From assembly GCA_002967695.1 (NCBI GenBank), contig PUHN01000022.1:1-51315 (forward strand): a stretch of 51,315 nucleotides of DNA, written 5' to 3'. The translations under genes and the position numbers were made by a program. Within the stretch, counting starts at the first letter, position 1. Each line of letters opens with the position of its first letter. This DNA comes from Rhodobacteraceae bacterium WD3A24. GTDB taxonomy: Bacteria; Pseudomonadota; Alphaproteobacteria; Rhodobacterales; Rhodobacteraceae. Shown piece after piece: positions 15,729-22,141 of this stretch. The notes beneath the pieces are model-generated. The model worked only from the letters and a program-made list of their open reading frames with translations, was not told the DNA's origin and did no database searches.

Positions 15729-16037
15729 TCAGGTCGACCTCATGCTGAGGATGCTCCGCGCACGGGCGACGATTGGCTGCGCGATCTGAAAGAAGATCAG
15801 CGTCTGATCGCCCCGCGGTCGGGCGAGCGTGATGAAGCCATCGCTCGCGAGGGCGCCCAGCTGTTCGTTCATCACCCGATCGCTGAAGCATGCGCGATCG
15901 CGCAGCACATCGGCCTCGATGCATCCGACGCCTTCGGCCCCGGTCATATCGATCAGCGCCATGTAGGCCAGGCGGGCCTTCCCGTCCTTCGGCCCGACCG
16001 TCCACGCGAGCATGCGCAGCGCGTCTTTGAAGGTCAT
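15729..16037 (-). CDS. Winged-helix phage protein, 102 aa
   Basis: The protein starts MTFKDALRMLAWTVGPKDGKARLAYMAL after a good AAGGAG site. It has a compact winged-helix pattern: helix 1 (GKARLAYMALIDMTG), an acidic turn, helix 2-3 (RDRACFSDRVMNEQLGALASDGFI) and a wing (LARPRGDQTLIFFQI). This is the layout of the initiator DNA-binding part of phage replication proteins and small repressors. Placed immediately before the DUF1376 gene it could be a replication accessory or split O-protein domain. Confidence 0.68.
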   Translation of the reverse strand: MTFKDALRMLAWTVGPKDGKARLAYMALIDMTGAEGVGCIEADVLRDRACFSDRVMNEQLGALASDGFITLARPRGDQTLIFFQIAQPIVARARSILSMRST

Positions 16038-16071
16038 CGGCGGTCTCCTTTCGCGGTGTCGGGGGCGGGGG

Positions 16072-16563
16072 TCATCGGACGCCGGCCTTGGTCTCCAGCG
16101 CCCAAAGCAGGACGGCGATGGCGTCGGCCTCGTTGTCGTCGGTCGGATCGAAGCCGCGGCTGCGGGCCGCTTCGATCATCGCGGCTTTCGGCGCGTTGCC
16201 CTTGCCGGTGGCGTGGCGCTTGATCGTGCCGACCGGCACGCCCTCGTAGGGCACGCCGCGCATTTCGGCCCACGCGGTCAGCGTGGCCATGAGCCCGCCG
16301 TAGACGTGCGCCGCGTCGGTCGCGACGTGCCGGCGAACTTCCTCGAACCAGATCGCTCCGATCGGCCCCGACAGGCTCTCGATCTCGGTCAGCCAGTTGG
16401 TGAAGCGCAGGTAGCGCATGCCGCCGCCATCGAATCGGCCGGGGCGAAAGCTGGTCGTGCCGGTGGTGATCAGGCCATCGGGGGCGCGGATCGCCCATCC
16501 TGTTGTGGTGCCGAGGTCGAGGGCCAGTATCGCCCCCGCGCCGGCAATGGGTGTGCCGTCCAT
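16072..16563 (-). CDS. Phage RuvC-like Holliday junction resolvase
   Basis: The product has 163 residues with the RNase H fold of RuvC. The first acidic residue is in ILALDLGTTTGWAI (Asp16), the second in IWFEEV (Glu74-75), and the last cluster is TDDNEADAIAV (Asp142-Asp148), with the intervening VGTIKRHATGKGNAPKAAMIEA matching the conserved lysine-rich helix of the family. It would resolve branched phage DNA before packaging, as T7 endonuclease I or RusA do in other phages. AGGAGAAAGG precedes the ATG at 16563. It is part of the leftward replication operon. Confidence 0.87.
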   Translation of the reverse strand: MDGTPIAGAGAILALDLGTTTGWAIRAPDGLITTGTTSFRPGRFDGGGMRYLRFTNWLTEIESLSGPIGAIWFEEVRRHVATDAAHVYGGLMATLTAWAEMRGVPYEGVPVGTIKRHATGKGNAPKAAMIEAARSRGFDPTDDNEADAIAVLLWALETKAGVR

Positions 16564-16599
16564 AGCGAACCTTTCTCCTGCTGGATTGTTGGCGGGCTT

Positions 16600-16770
16600 T
16601 CACAGCCGCACCCCGAGCTGCTTCGCGCGGCGGTAGATCGCCTCCCACTCGCCGGGGTAGGGTCGATCGGAGCCGGCCAGGCCCGCCCGCAGGCAATCAG
16701 CCCAGCCCCGGAGCTCGTCGGCGGGGAGGCGGGCGATCGCGGCGATCCTGTCTTGCGCGCCCTCGATCAT
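16600..16770 (-). CDS. Small phage protein, 56 aa, coupled to cro
   Basis: The ATG at 16770 overlaps the stop of the Cro-like gene as ATGA. The 56-residue product (MIEGAQDRIAAIARLPADEL, then RPYPGEWEAIYRRAKQLGV) is a two-helix charged protein. No family was recognised. Good codon use and the overlap argue that it is translated. Confidence 0.58.
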   Translation of the reverse strand: MIEGAQDRIAAIARLPADELRGWADCLRAGLAGSDRPYPGEWEAIYRRAKQLGVRL

Positions 16771-17021
16771 GCGGCGTCACCGCCGCGATCACTGCGGCGA
16801 CCGCCGGCAGGATCACTGTCGTTGGCCCGCATGTTGAAGGCGTCCAGCGGGCAATCGATGCCCCTTTGTGAGCAGAGCTGGTAAAGCGGCGCATACCAGC
16901 TCGCAGGGAACGCGCCATTGGTGCGGGCGTATCGGATGGAGTGACGCGACACGTCCAGCGCGGACTGTATGGCGTCCACGCCCAAGGCATCGGAAATTGA
17001 CTTGACTGCCTGCTTGTTCAT
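16767..17021 (-). CDS. Cro-like early regulator (HTH), 84 aa
   Basis: The N-terminal half, MNKQAVKSISDALGVDAIQSALDVSRHSI, followed by RYARTNGAFPASWYAPLYQL, is a small HTH of the Cro type: the short helix-turn-helix AIQSALDVSRHSIRYAR and the downstream Pro-Ala-SWY region fit small proteins that bind half-sites. It is the first gene of the leftward early operon and diverges from the XRE repressor gene at 17108. Two operator-like palindromes lie in the 86-base gap between them, the arrangement expected for a cro/cI switch. The C-terminus is basic and short. Confidence 0.75.
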   Translation of the reverse strand: MNKQAVKSISDALGVDAIQSALDVSRHSIRYARTNGAFPASWYAPLYQLCSQRGIDCPLDAFNMRANDSDPAGGRRSDRGGDAA

Positions 17022-17032
17022 GCAGCCAATGT

Positions 17033-17047
17033 GCTAACTTATTTAGC
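17033..17047. promoter_or_regulatory. Phage operator O1, GCTAA-N5-TTAGC
   Basis: A perfect 15-bp inverted repeat (GCTAACTTATTTAGC), 11 bases upstream of the cro-like ATG and therefore placed to control the leftward early promoter. It is one of four related sites in 0.54 kb, all in intergenic DNA of the immunity region. Confidence 0.8.
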
Positions 17048-17075
17048 TTCGGTCAAGCCAACACCGAGGGCTTGC

Positions 17076-17090
17076 GCTAAAAATGTTGGC
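17076..17090. promoter_or_regulatory. Phage operator O2, one mismatch
   Basis: GCTAAAAATGTTGGC matches the GCTAA-N5-TTAGC consensus except for one base in the right arm. It lies 17 bases before the repressor ATG, so binding here may govern autoregulation of the repressor. Confidence 0.7.
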
Positions 17091-17107
17091 ACAGGAAGGT
17101 GCTGCCC

Positions 17108-17377
17108 ATGAATCCTGAAGAGAAACCATACGCCGACATCGCTGCGCGCCTCAAATGGCACCGGGAGCTAGAGGGCTTGGATCAGCGCGCCTACGCTGCC
17201 GCGATCGGCGTGAAGCGAAGCACCTACTCTCTATGGGAGGCGGGAAGTCACCGGCTTTCGTTGAACGGAGCACTTGCGTTACGACGCAGGTGGGGGTTGT
17301 CGCTGGACTTCATGTATGAAGGCATCGACGATGCGTTGCCGATGACCTTGCGCAGAGCCTGGCGCGAAAGACCCTGA
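17108..17377 (+). CDS. XRE-family phage repressor (CI-like), 89 aa
   Basis: The ATG at 17108 is chosen because AGGAAGG precedes it at 8 bases; a GTG at 17099 is in frame. A classical XRE helix-turn-helix spans about residues 10-70: IAARLKWHRELEGLDQRAYAAAIGV and KRSTYSLWEAGSHRLSLNGALALRRRWG. The C-terminus is short (LSLDFMYEGIDD), so the protein lacks the autocleavage domain of lambda CI and would be a DNA-binding domain only. It probably binds the GCTAA-N5-TTAGC sites and holds lysogeny. The last 130 bases overlap a leftward gene on the other strand. Confidence 0.8.
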   Translation: MNPEEKPYADIAARLKWHRELEGLDQRAYAAAIGVKRSTYSLWEAGSHRLSLNGALALRRRWGLSLDFMYEGIDDALPMTLRRAWRERP

Positions 17378-17454
17378 GTGAGTGCCTCCAGGAAGTCGAT
17401 CGTGAAACCGGACTGACGGGCGCCCTCCCGCAAGATCTCTAATCGATCCTTCAT
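17248..17454 (-). CDS. Small antisense gene overlapping the repressor, 68 aa
   Basis: An ATG at 17454 has one of the best ribosome-binding sites in the prophage (AGGAGGGG, 5 bases upstream). The product begins MKDRLEILREGARQSGFTID and continues FLEALTQGLSRQALRKVIGNAS, a helical basic protein; the rest is antisense to the repressor. It diverges from the rightward gene at 17604 across the operator pair at 17523-17568, so transcription would run into the repressor gene from its 3' end. It is not recognised. The coding call rests on the initiation signal and on its symmetrical placement. Confidence 0.5.
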   Translation of the reverse strand: MKDRLEILREGARQSGFTIDFLEALTQGLSRQALRKVIGNASSMPSYMKSSDNPHLRRNASAPFNESR

Positions 17455-17522
17455 GTTCCCCTCCTGTTCTAATTCGGGCAGGGTGCCGCGCCGTGTGCGC
17501 GCGGTCAATGCCGACCGGCACA

Positions 17523-17537
17523 GCTAAAAAATTTATC
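17523..17537. promoter_or_regulatory. Phage operator O3, one mismatch
   Basis: GCTAAAAAATTTATC differs from GCTAA-N5-TTAGC by one base in the right arm. It lies between the leftward gene at 17454 and the rightward gene at 17604. Confidence 0.7.
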
Positions 17538-17553
17538 TCTGCAAGCTTGAGAA

Positions 17554-17568
17554 GCTAAAAAACTTAGC
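17554..17568. promoter_or_regulatory. Phage operator O4, GCTAA-N5-TTAGC
   Basis: A perfect copy (GCTAAAAAACTTAGC), 31 bases from O3, upstream of the rightward recombination/integration operon. TTGAGA just before it (17548-17553) is a candidate minus-35 element, but no convincing minus-10 follows. Confidence 0.8.
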
Positions 17569-17603
17569 GCATGCTGTTCGTGCCCTGTGCTACGGATAGC
17601 ATC

Positions 17604-17759
17604 ATGCCCAAACCCCACGACCTAACCGACCCCGATGACTTCTGCCGCCGCTGTGGCGGTCGCCGGATGCTCCGCGAGTGGCTCGGCGGGGATCGCTTCG
17701 TGTGGGAGCCCTGCGGGCTGTGTCGCGGCACCGGGAAGCACACCATCAGGATCGACTAG
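17604..17759 (+). CDS. Small zinc-finger-like protein, 51 aa
   Basis: The ATG at 17604 starts MPKPHDLTDPDDFCRRCGGR; an earlier in-frame start at 17571 lies on the operator and is less likely. Two paired cysteines (CRRC and CGLC, with GGR and RGTG following each) give a treble-clef/DnaJ-zinc-finger-like 51-residue protein. It is the first gene of the rightward operon under the O3/O4 operators. Small Cys4 proteins of this kind in phages often bind host polymerase or nucleases; no function can be assigned. Confidence 0.58.
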   Translation: MPKPHDLTDPDDFCRRCGGRRMLREWLGGDRFVWEPCGLCRGTGKHTIRID

Positions 17760-17770
17760 GAGGATCGGCG

Positions 17771-18004
17771 ATGTTCGGCATCGGCGCCCGGAAGGGCATC
17801 ACCATGAAGGCGGCGCAGGAGCGCGAGGTTCGCGCGATGCTCCGGCGCAGCGTCTGGAACAAGCGGCTCAACAGGATCGCGCGGCTCTGCCTGGGGCTCG
17901 CCATCGGCGCGGCGATCGGGCTCGGGGCCGCGGAGGCCTCTGCGTCCTGGGCAGCCAAGGCGGCGGCGCTGTTCGAGGCTCCGCTGGCCGGGAGCCCCTA
18001 CTGA
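17771..18004 (+). CDS. Small phage membrane protein, 77 aa
   Basis: The ATG at 17771 is preceded by AGGAGG, and its stop overlaps the nuclease start as TGATG. After a basic region (MKAAQEREVRAMLRRSVWNKRLNR) comes one hydrophobic helix (CLGLAIGAAIGLGAAEASA) and a short tail. It would be a single-span inner-membrane protein. No lysis-type features (dual start, hydrophobic pair) are clear. Translation is coupled to the exonuclease gene. Confidence 0.6.
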   Translation: MFGIGARKGITMKAAQEREVRAMLRRSVWNKRLNRIARLCLGLAIGAAIGLGAAEASASWAAKAAALFEAPLAGSPY

Positions 18005-18957
18005 TGAGGGGGGCGACGACGCTCGAGCCCGGCGTCCAGCGCCTCGAGGCCGCGGTCTATCACGCCGACCCCGCGCCGGAGCCGAGCCTGAGCAGCTCGA
18101 TCGCGCGGCTCCTGATCAACAAGAGCCCACGCCATGCCTGGGTCGCCTCGCCCCGGCTCAACCCCGATTGGGAGCCGGTCGAGAAAAAGCACTTCGACGT
18201 GGGGCGGGCGGCGCACCGCGCGGTGCTGGGTGCCGGGGAGGATTACGCCGTGATCCCCGAGGGGGTGCTCGCCGCGAACGGTGCCGCCAGCACGAAGGAG
18301 GCCAAGGCTTATATGGCCGAGGCGCGGGAGATGGGCCTGACGCCGATCAAGCCGGAGGAAGGCGAGAATGTGGAGAGCATGGCCGCGGCTGCCCATCAGC
18401 GGCTGCGGGATATGGGAATCACGCTCGACCCGGCGACGAGCGAGGTCACGGCCCTCGCATGGATCGACGGGGTGTGGTGCCGCGCGATGGTGGACAACGC
18501 GCCGGCGGATCGCCCGTGGCTGATCGATTTCAAGACCACGACCGACGCAAGCCCCGAGGCGGCGATGCGCACCGTCATGAACTACGGCTATGACGTGCAG
18601 GCCGCGCATTACCTCGCCACATGGAAAGCCGCCACCGGCGAGGACCGCGACTTCCTGTTCCTGTTTCAGGAGAAGGAGGAACCCTTCGAGGTATCGCTGG
18701 TGCGGCTGGTCCCGAACACGCTGGTGATGGGCGAGAAGAAGATCCGGCGCGCCCGCGAAATCTGGCGCCTCTGCCTGCGCGCCGACCAGTGGCCCGGCTA
18801 TCCGCTGGGCATTCACGACATCGACCTGCCCGAGTTCTTCCACGCGAAGTGGCTCGAGCGCGAGAGCCGCGAGGCCGACCACAAGAGCCGCACCGGGCAG
18901 GACATCATCGAAGCCGCCATGCGCTGGCAGGCGCCCGAGGCAACCGCAGGAGAGTGA
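18004..18957 (+). CDS. Phage PD-(D/E)XK nuclease, DUF3799 / RecE-like
   Basis: The ATG at 18004 gives 317 residues; an upstream in-frame stretch is not coding. The protein has the DUF3799-type RecB/RecE nuclease pattern: SLSSSIARLLINKSPRHAW at 28-46, the conserved His in GRAAHRAVLG (His71), the core WLIDFKTTTDAS with Asp175 and Lys177, and the Q-motif GYDVQAAHYLATW (Gln199, Tyr203). It should digest double-stranded ends 5'-3' and feed homologous recombination. The following gene is a RecA/AAA-type NTPase rather than a recognisable RecT/Beta annealing protein, an arrangement I also recall from other alphaproteobacterial phages. Confidence 0.85.
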   Translation: MRGATTLEPGVQRLEAAVYHADPAPEPSLSSSIARLLINKSPRHAWVASPRLNPDWEPVEKKHFDVGRAAHRAVLGAGEDYAVIPEGVLAANGAASTKEAKAYMAEAREMGLTPIKPEEGENVESMAAAAHQRLRDMGITLDPATSEVTALAWIDGVWCRAMVDNAPADRPWLIDFKTTTDASPEAAMRTVMNYGYDVQAAHYLATWKAATGEDRDFLFLFQEKEEPFEVSLVRLVPNTLVMGEKKIRRAREIWRLCLRADQWPGYPLGIHDIDLPEFFHAKWLERESREADHKSRTGQDIIEAAMRWQAPEATAGE

Positions 18958-18959
18958 AG

Positions 18960-20078
18960 ATGAACGCCATGATCCGCTTTATATCCGTGGCCGAGATCAC
19001 CGAGCCGCTCAGTGTGACGCTGGGCCTGTCGGGGGCCTCGGGGACGGGCAAGACCTACAGCGCGCTGCTCGTCGCCCGAGGCATGGCCGAGGGGGCCACC
19101 GGCAAGCAGGGCGCGCCGATCGGTTATGTCGACACCGAGAACCGCCGGGCGCTGCACTACAAGCAGGCTTTCCCCGAGATGATGCATTTCGACATGCAGG
19201 CGGTGGACGAGCATGGCGAGATGGTCGGCTTCGGCCCCGAGCGGTGGATCGAGGTCATCGACGCGGCCGAGGCCGCGGAGCTGCCGGTGGTCGTCATCGA
19301 CAGCTTCTCGCATGCATGGGAGGGCGTCGGCGGCGTTCTCGACCTGCACGCGCAGACGCTCGACCGGCTCACCGGCGGGAAGGAGGAACTCAAGGACAAG
19401 CGGTCCCAGCTGGCCTGGGCCGAGGTCAAGCCGCGCTACCGCCGGCTGATCGACAGGATCGTGCGCGCGCGGTGCAACATCGTGATCTGCACCCGCGCCA
19501 AGCCGGTGATGCAGACCGGGTTCGGGCAGAACGCGAGGAACGCCCGCAAGACGAAAACCCGGCGCGATGACGTGCCGTGGGACGTGGCCGGCGATGGCGA
19601 CCTGCTGTTCGAGATGACCGCCATGATGATGCTGGACCCGAGCGCCCCCGGCTGCCCAGTTTACCAGATCAAGTGCGCGGACCAGTTCAAGGCGCTGTTC
19701 GACCCGCGCCGCCCGCTCGGCGTCGAGACCGGCCGTGCGATGGCGGAGTGGGCGCGCGGCCAGGGCGACAGCCAGCGCCAGAAGGAACTTCTCGACCGCG
19801 CCCGCGCCGAGGCGCGCAAGGGCAAGGACGCATTCATCGCCTTCTGGAACAGCGAGGAAGGGAAGGCGAACCGCCCGCTTCTGCGCACGATCATCGAGGA
19901 GTGCCATCAGATCGCCTCGGAAGTGGACACGCACGCCGCGGCCGATGACGACGATCCGTTCCCCGATGAACGGCCCGCCCTCTCGCCCGAGGAGGAAGCC
20001 CGCATCCGCAAGGAGATCGATGCCGACCACAATAGCGAGGCGGCTGAGGCCGGCTTCGGAGAGGGCGGGGGCCGGTAA
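18960..20078 (+). CDS. Phage RecA/AAA-type NTPase (AAA_24-like) partner of the nuclease
   Basis: The ATG at 18960 follows AGGAGAG and lies 2 bases past the nuclease stop, giving 372 residues. Walker A is GASGTGKT (25-32), Walker B is VVVIDS (110-115), and an RNAR/KTKTRRDDVPW basic segment around residue 180-200 is probably the DNA-contact or arginine-finger region. The C-terminus is acidic (AAADDDDPFPDERPAL). Such AAA_24 proteins occur next to phage exonucleases and are thought to act in recombination or annealing. The acidic tail resembles single-strand-binding-protein contacts, which is inference. No classic RecT is in the window. Confidence 0.82.
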   Translation: MNAMIRFISVAEITEPLSVTLGLSGASGTGKTYSALLVARGMAEGATGKQGAPIGYVDTENRRALHYKQAFPEMMHFDMQAVDEHGEMVGFGPERWIEVIDAAEAAELPVVVIDSFSHAWEGVGGVLDLHAQTLDRLTGGKEELKDKRSQLAWAEVKPRYRRLIDRIVRARCNIVICTRAKPVMQTGFGQNARNARKTKTRRDDVPWDVAGDGDLLFEMTAMMMLDPSAPGCPVYQIKCADQFKALFDPRRPLGVETGRAMAEWARGQGDSQRQKELLDRARAEARKGKDAFIAFWNSEEGKANRPLLRTIIEECHQIASEVDTHAAADDDDPFPDERPALSPEEEARIRKEIDADHNSEAAEAGFGEGGGR

Positions 20079-20127
20079 TGCGAAGCGTCAATAGCGTCGA
20101 AAGGTAAGGACGCTGACGGGGAGACGA

Positions 20128-20280
20128 ATGATGCAGCGTGACGAAGGTTCTCAGGAGGGTCAGGTCAACGGCCCGGAAGAAGGACGGGACGACGACATGG
20201 CCGAGTGGGATGGCACCGGCCGCTGCCCGCGCTGCCAAGGGGACGACTGCACGCCCAATGGAGGATGCCGCTATGACTGA
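20128..20280 (+). CDS. Small Cys-rich phage protein, 50 aa
   Basis: The ATG at 20128 (a second at 20131) follows GGGGAG. The product ends GRCPRCQGDDCTPNGGCRYD, so the last 20 residues hold four cysteines in a zinc-knuckle-like group. The stop overlaps the next gene by eight bases. Unrecognised. Confidence 0.55.
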   Translation: MMQRDEGSQEGQVNGPEEGRDDDMAEWDGTGRCPRCQGDDCTPNGGCRYD

Positions 20281-20566
20281 GGAGAAAGAACCGCACCGCC
20301 TTGAGGTCGAGGTGCCGTGTCTGTGCAGCACATGCCGTAGCGAGGCTGTTATCGGCGCTGCAATGATGCTCGAGCGCGAGGCCGTGAACAACGGAGACGA
20401 GCGGGAAAGCTCGCCGATCGGCATCATGATGATCGCGCTCTGCAGGATGATGATCCGGTCGAGCCTTCGCAGGGAAAGGGCGCTCAAGCTCATCAGGGAT
20501 GCATACCGGAGGACCGAGGCCGTCGAGGGTCCGATCTTGCAAGCGAAGCGGAGGAGAATGAACTGA
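20273..20566 (+). CDS. Hypothetical phage protein, 97 aa
   Basis: The ATG at 20273 lies within the preceding gene, after GGAGGATG. The product has a CLCSTC segment near residue 16, then long hydrophobic/amphipathic helices rich in Met (IGAAMMLEREAV; SPIGIMMIALCRMMIRSSL). The Met-rich helices could be amphipathic DNA- or protein-contact surfaces. Unrecognised. The stop overlaps the next gene as TGATG. Confidence 0.55.
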   Translation: MTEEKEPHRLEVEVPCLCSTCRSEAVIGAAMMLEREAVNNGDERESSPIGIMMIALCRMMIRSSLRRERALKLIRDAYRRTEAVEGPILQAKRRRMN

Positions 20567-20775
20567 TGCCGGAAGCAGAGGGTGCCGGGCGCGACGCGGG
20601 GTCCAGCCGCTCGATCGACCAGCGGCTGGCGAGATTCATCCGCGCCGCCGAGGCCGAAGGCAAAACCGTGCTCCGAGCGTCTGTCCGCAAGGATGGGGGA
20701 ATTGACTTGACCTTCGCGCCGCCGGGAAGCGGTGATCCCACCGACGAGTTCGACATGGTGGACTTCTCGCGATGA
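20566..20775 (+). CDS. Hypothetical phage protein, 69 aa, preceding the integrase
   Basis: A 69-residue product beginning MPEAEGAGRDAGSSRSIDQR. Residues 15-50 (SIDQRLARFIRAAEAEGKTVLRASV) form a helix-strand pair, and the C-terminus is acidic (DPTDEFDMVDFSR). Its stop overlaps the integrase ATG as ATGA. Small basic proteins in this position can be recombination directionality factors, but the acidic tail makes that uncertain. Confidence 0.55.
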   Translation: MPEAEGAGRDAGSSRSIDQRLARFIRAAEAEGKTVLRASVRKDGGIDLTFAPPGSGDPTDEFDMVDFSR

Positions 20776-21791
20776 AGAAGAAGCGGCGCAGTCTGCCTCC
20801 TTACGTCTATCGACAGACGACGAAGGGGCGCACCTACTACTACTTTCGCCGCAAGGGCGTGCGGGAGGCTGTGGACCCGGATGCACCGGATTTCTGGAAG
20901 ACCTACGCCGCGCTGCGCGACGACAAATCCCCGCCGCCGAGGCGCTATGCCGGGCAGCGCACGTTCAAGGCGCTGTTTGACGACTACGAGACGAGCGAGC
21001 GGTTCAACCGGCTCGCGGATCGGACAAAGCGCGATTATCTACGTTATATCCGATACTGGCGCGAGAAGATCAGCGATCTTCCGGTTGCCAAGATGCAGCG
21101 CAAGGATGTGATCCGCGCCCAGCAAGCGCTCGCTGATCGACCCCGGATTGCCAACTATGCCGTGCAGGTTATGGCGATCTGTTTGGAGCACTCGATCGAC
21201 CTCGGATGGCGCGAGGACAATCCGGCGAAAGGGGTGCGCGGTCTCAAGACCGAGGGGAAGCAACGTCAGCCGTGGCCGCAAGACCTGATCGAGAAATTCC
21301 GAGAAGCAACACCGGACAGGGATGGAGCACCGGACAGGGCGCGGATCATCTTCGAGCTTTGCCTTGGGACCGGACAGCGGATTGGCGACGTTCTCAAGAT
21401 GCGCTGGGACGACATCGAGGCCGGCGGGGTGAACGTTAAGCAGAGCAAGACGGGCTCGAAGCTGTGGGTGCCATTCACGCCTGCGCTGGCCGCGGTGATT
21501 GATCGGACGCCGCGTCGTGGGCTAACCATCCTTGCTCAGAAGACCGGGCGTCAAGTATCCTATACGATAGCGCAGCGCGAAGTGCAGGCGGTGCGGCGCA
21601 AGATTGGCGCGGAGGATTATGACCTGCACTCGCTCCGGTATACGGCGGCCGCGTCGCTCGCGGAGGCTGGCTGCAGCGACGAGCTGATCCAGGCAGTGAC
21701 CGGCCACACGTCGATGGCGATGGTGGCCCGCTACTCGGCCGCGACACGCCAGCGGACCCGCGCAACGGAGGCGCAGAAGCGCCGGAAATAG
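20772..21791 (+). CDS. int: Tyrosine-type site-specific integrase
   Basis: The protein has 339 residues. The catalytic set is visible: Arg203 (LGTGQRIGDVLKMRW), Lys in SKTGSK (about 226-230), His286 and Arg289 (LHSLRYT), His312 (VTGHTSMAM) and Tyr321 (ARYSAAT). The N-terminus (MKKKRRSLPPYVYRQTTKGR) is a basic arm-binding region with a small beta-sheet, and residues 65-160 are the core-binding SAM-like domain. It is the last gene of the prophage, transcribed toward the boundary with the chromosome, and thus sets the right edge. No excisionase was identified. Confidence 0.94.
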   Translation: MKKKRRSLPPYVYRQTTKGRTYYYFRRKGVREAVDPDAPDFWKTYAALRDDKSPPPRRYAGQRTFKALFDDYETSERFNRLADRTKRDYLRYIRYWREKISDLPVAKMQRKDVIRAQQALADRPRIANYAVQVMAICLEHSIDLGWREDNPAKGVRGLKTEGKQRQPWPQDLIEKFREATPDRDGAPDRARIIFELCLGTGQRIGDVLKMRWDDIEAGGVNVKQSKTGSKLWVPFTPALAAVIDRTPRRGLTILAQKTGRQVSYTIAQREVQAVRRKIGAEDYDLHSLRYTAAASLAEAGCSDELIQAVTGHTSMAMVARYSAATRQRTRATEAQKRRK

Positions 21792-21819
21792 CCGGGGCGC
21801 GAACCGATCAAGAACAAAT

Positions 21820-21843
21820 TTTTCAAAACTTGTTTTCAAAACT
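21820..21843 (+). repeat. Tandem TTTTCAAAACT, candidate integrase arm or core site
   Basis: TTTTCAAAACT occurs at 21820-21830 and 21833-21843, 29 bases after the integrase stop, in the only AT-rich spot between the prophage and the chromosome. It may be an integrase arm-site pair or lie next to the att core; the attL partner is outside the window. Confidence 0.45.
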
Positions 21844-21937
21844 CATTCGGTTTAGAAGTGCATGCCACACAACCCTTTGAAATTGCGCCTCTTAATTTCG
21901 GGAAATATTGAGCGCGCTCGGAGACACCATCCGCGCC

Positions 21938-22135
21938 ATGATCATCATTGTCGGCCTGCTCGTGGCCTTCATCGCCATCATCCTGCTGCGCCCCTGGGCG
22001 CGGCGCCAGTGCCGCTGGCGCGAGGACCGCAGCAGGCGCGGCGACGGCGTCCGCCATGTCTGCGTGGCCTGTGGCGCCGAGACGGTGTTGCCCGAAGGCC
22101 AGCGGCCGCGCGATTGCCGCGCGCCGCGCCCGTGA
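21938..22135 (+). CDS. Small single-span membrane protein with C-terminal CxxC
   Basis: From the ATG at 21938 the product has 65 residues: one N-terminal helix (MIIIVGLLVAFIAIILLRP) then a basic stretch and a CVAC pair near residue 50, with a Pro/Arg-rich end. A TTG at 21908 would add ten residues. I recall similar small proteins in Rhodobacterales but have no name for them. The gene stands six bases before the DUF1989 gene and is the first gene on the chromosome side. Confidence 0.55.
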   Translation: MIIIVGLLVAFIAIILLRPWARRQCRWREDRSRRGDGVRHVCVACGAETVLPEGQRPRDCRAPRP

Positions 22136-22141
22136 CCGGGC

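Larger units (their letters stand above)
1..21843. mobile_element. Integrase-side part of a lambdoid-like prophage (left end outside window)
   Basis: Packaging genes (portal, gpW-like connector, both terminase subunits), a leftward early/replication operon, a Cro/repressor immunity region, and a recombination operon ending in a tyrosine integrase form one continuous phage module. Gene overlaps of the ATGA/TGATG type are pervasive. After the integrase stop the sequence turns briefly AT-rich and then into ordinary metabolic genes, so the boundary is placed just after the integrase; the exact att core cannot be fixed because the other end lies beyond position 1. No lysis, tail or capsid genes are visible in the window. 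AT-rich orphan genes between 4.9 and 11 kb look like late acquisitions. No tRNA gene is seen at the boundary. Confidence 0.88.
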
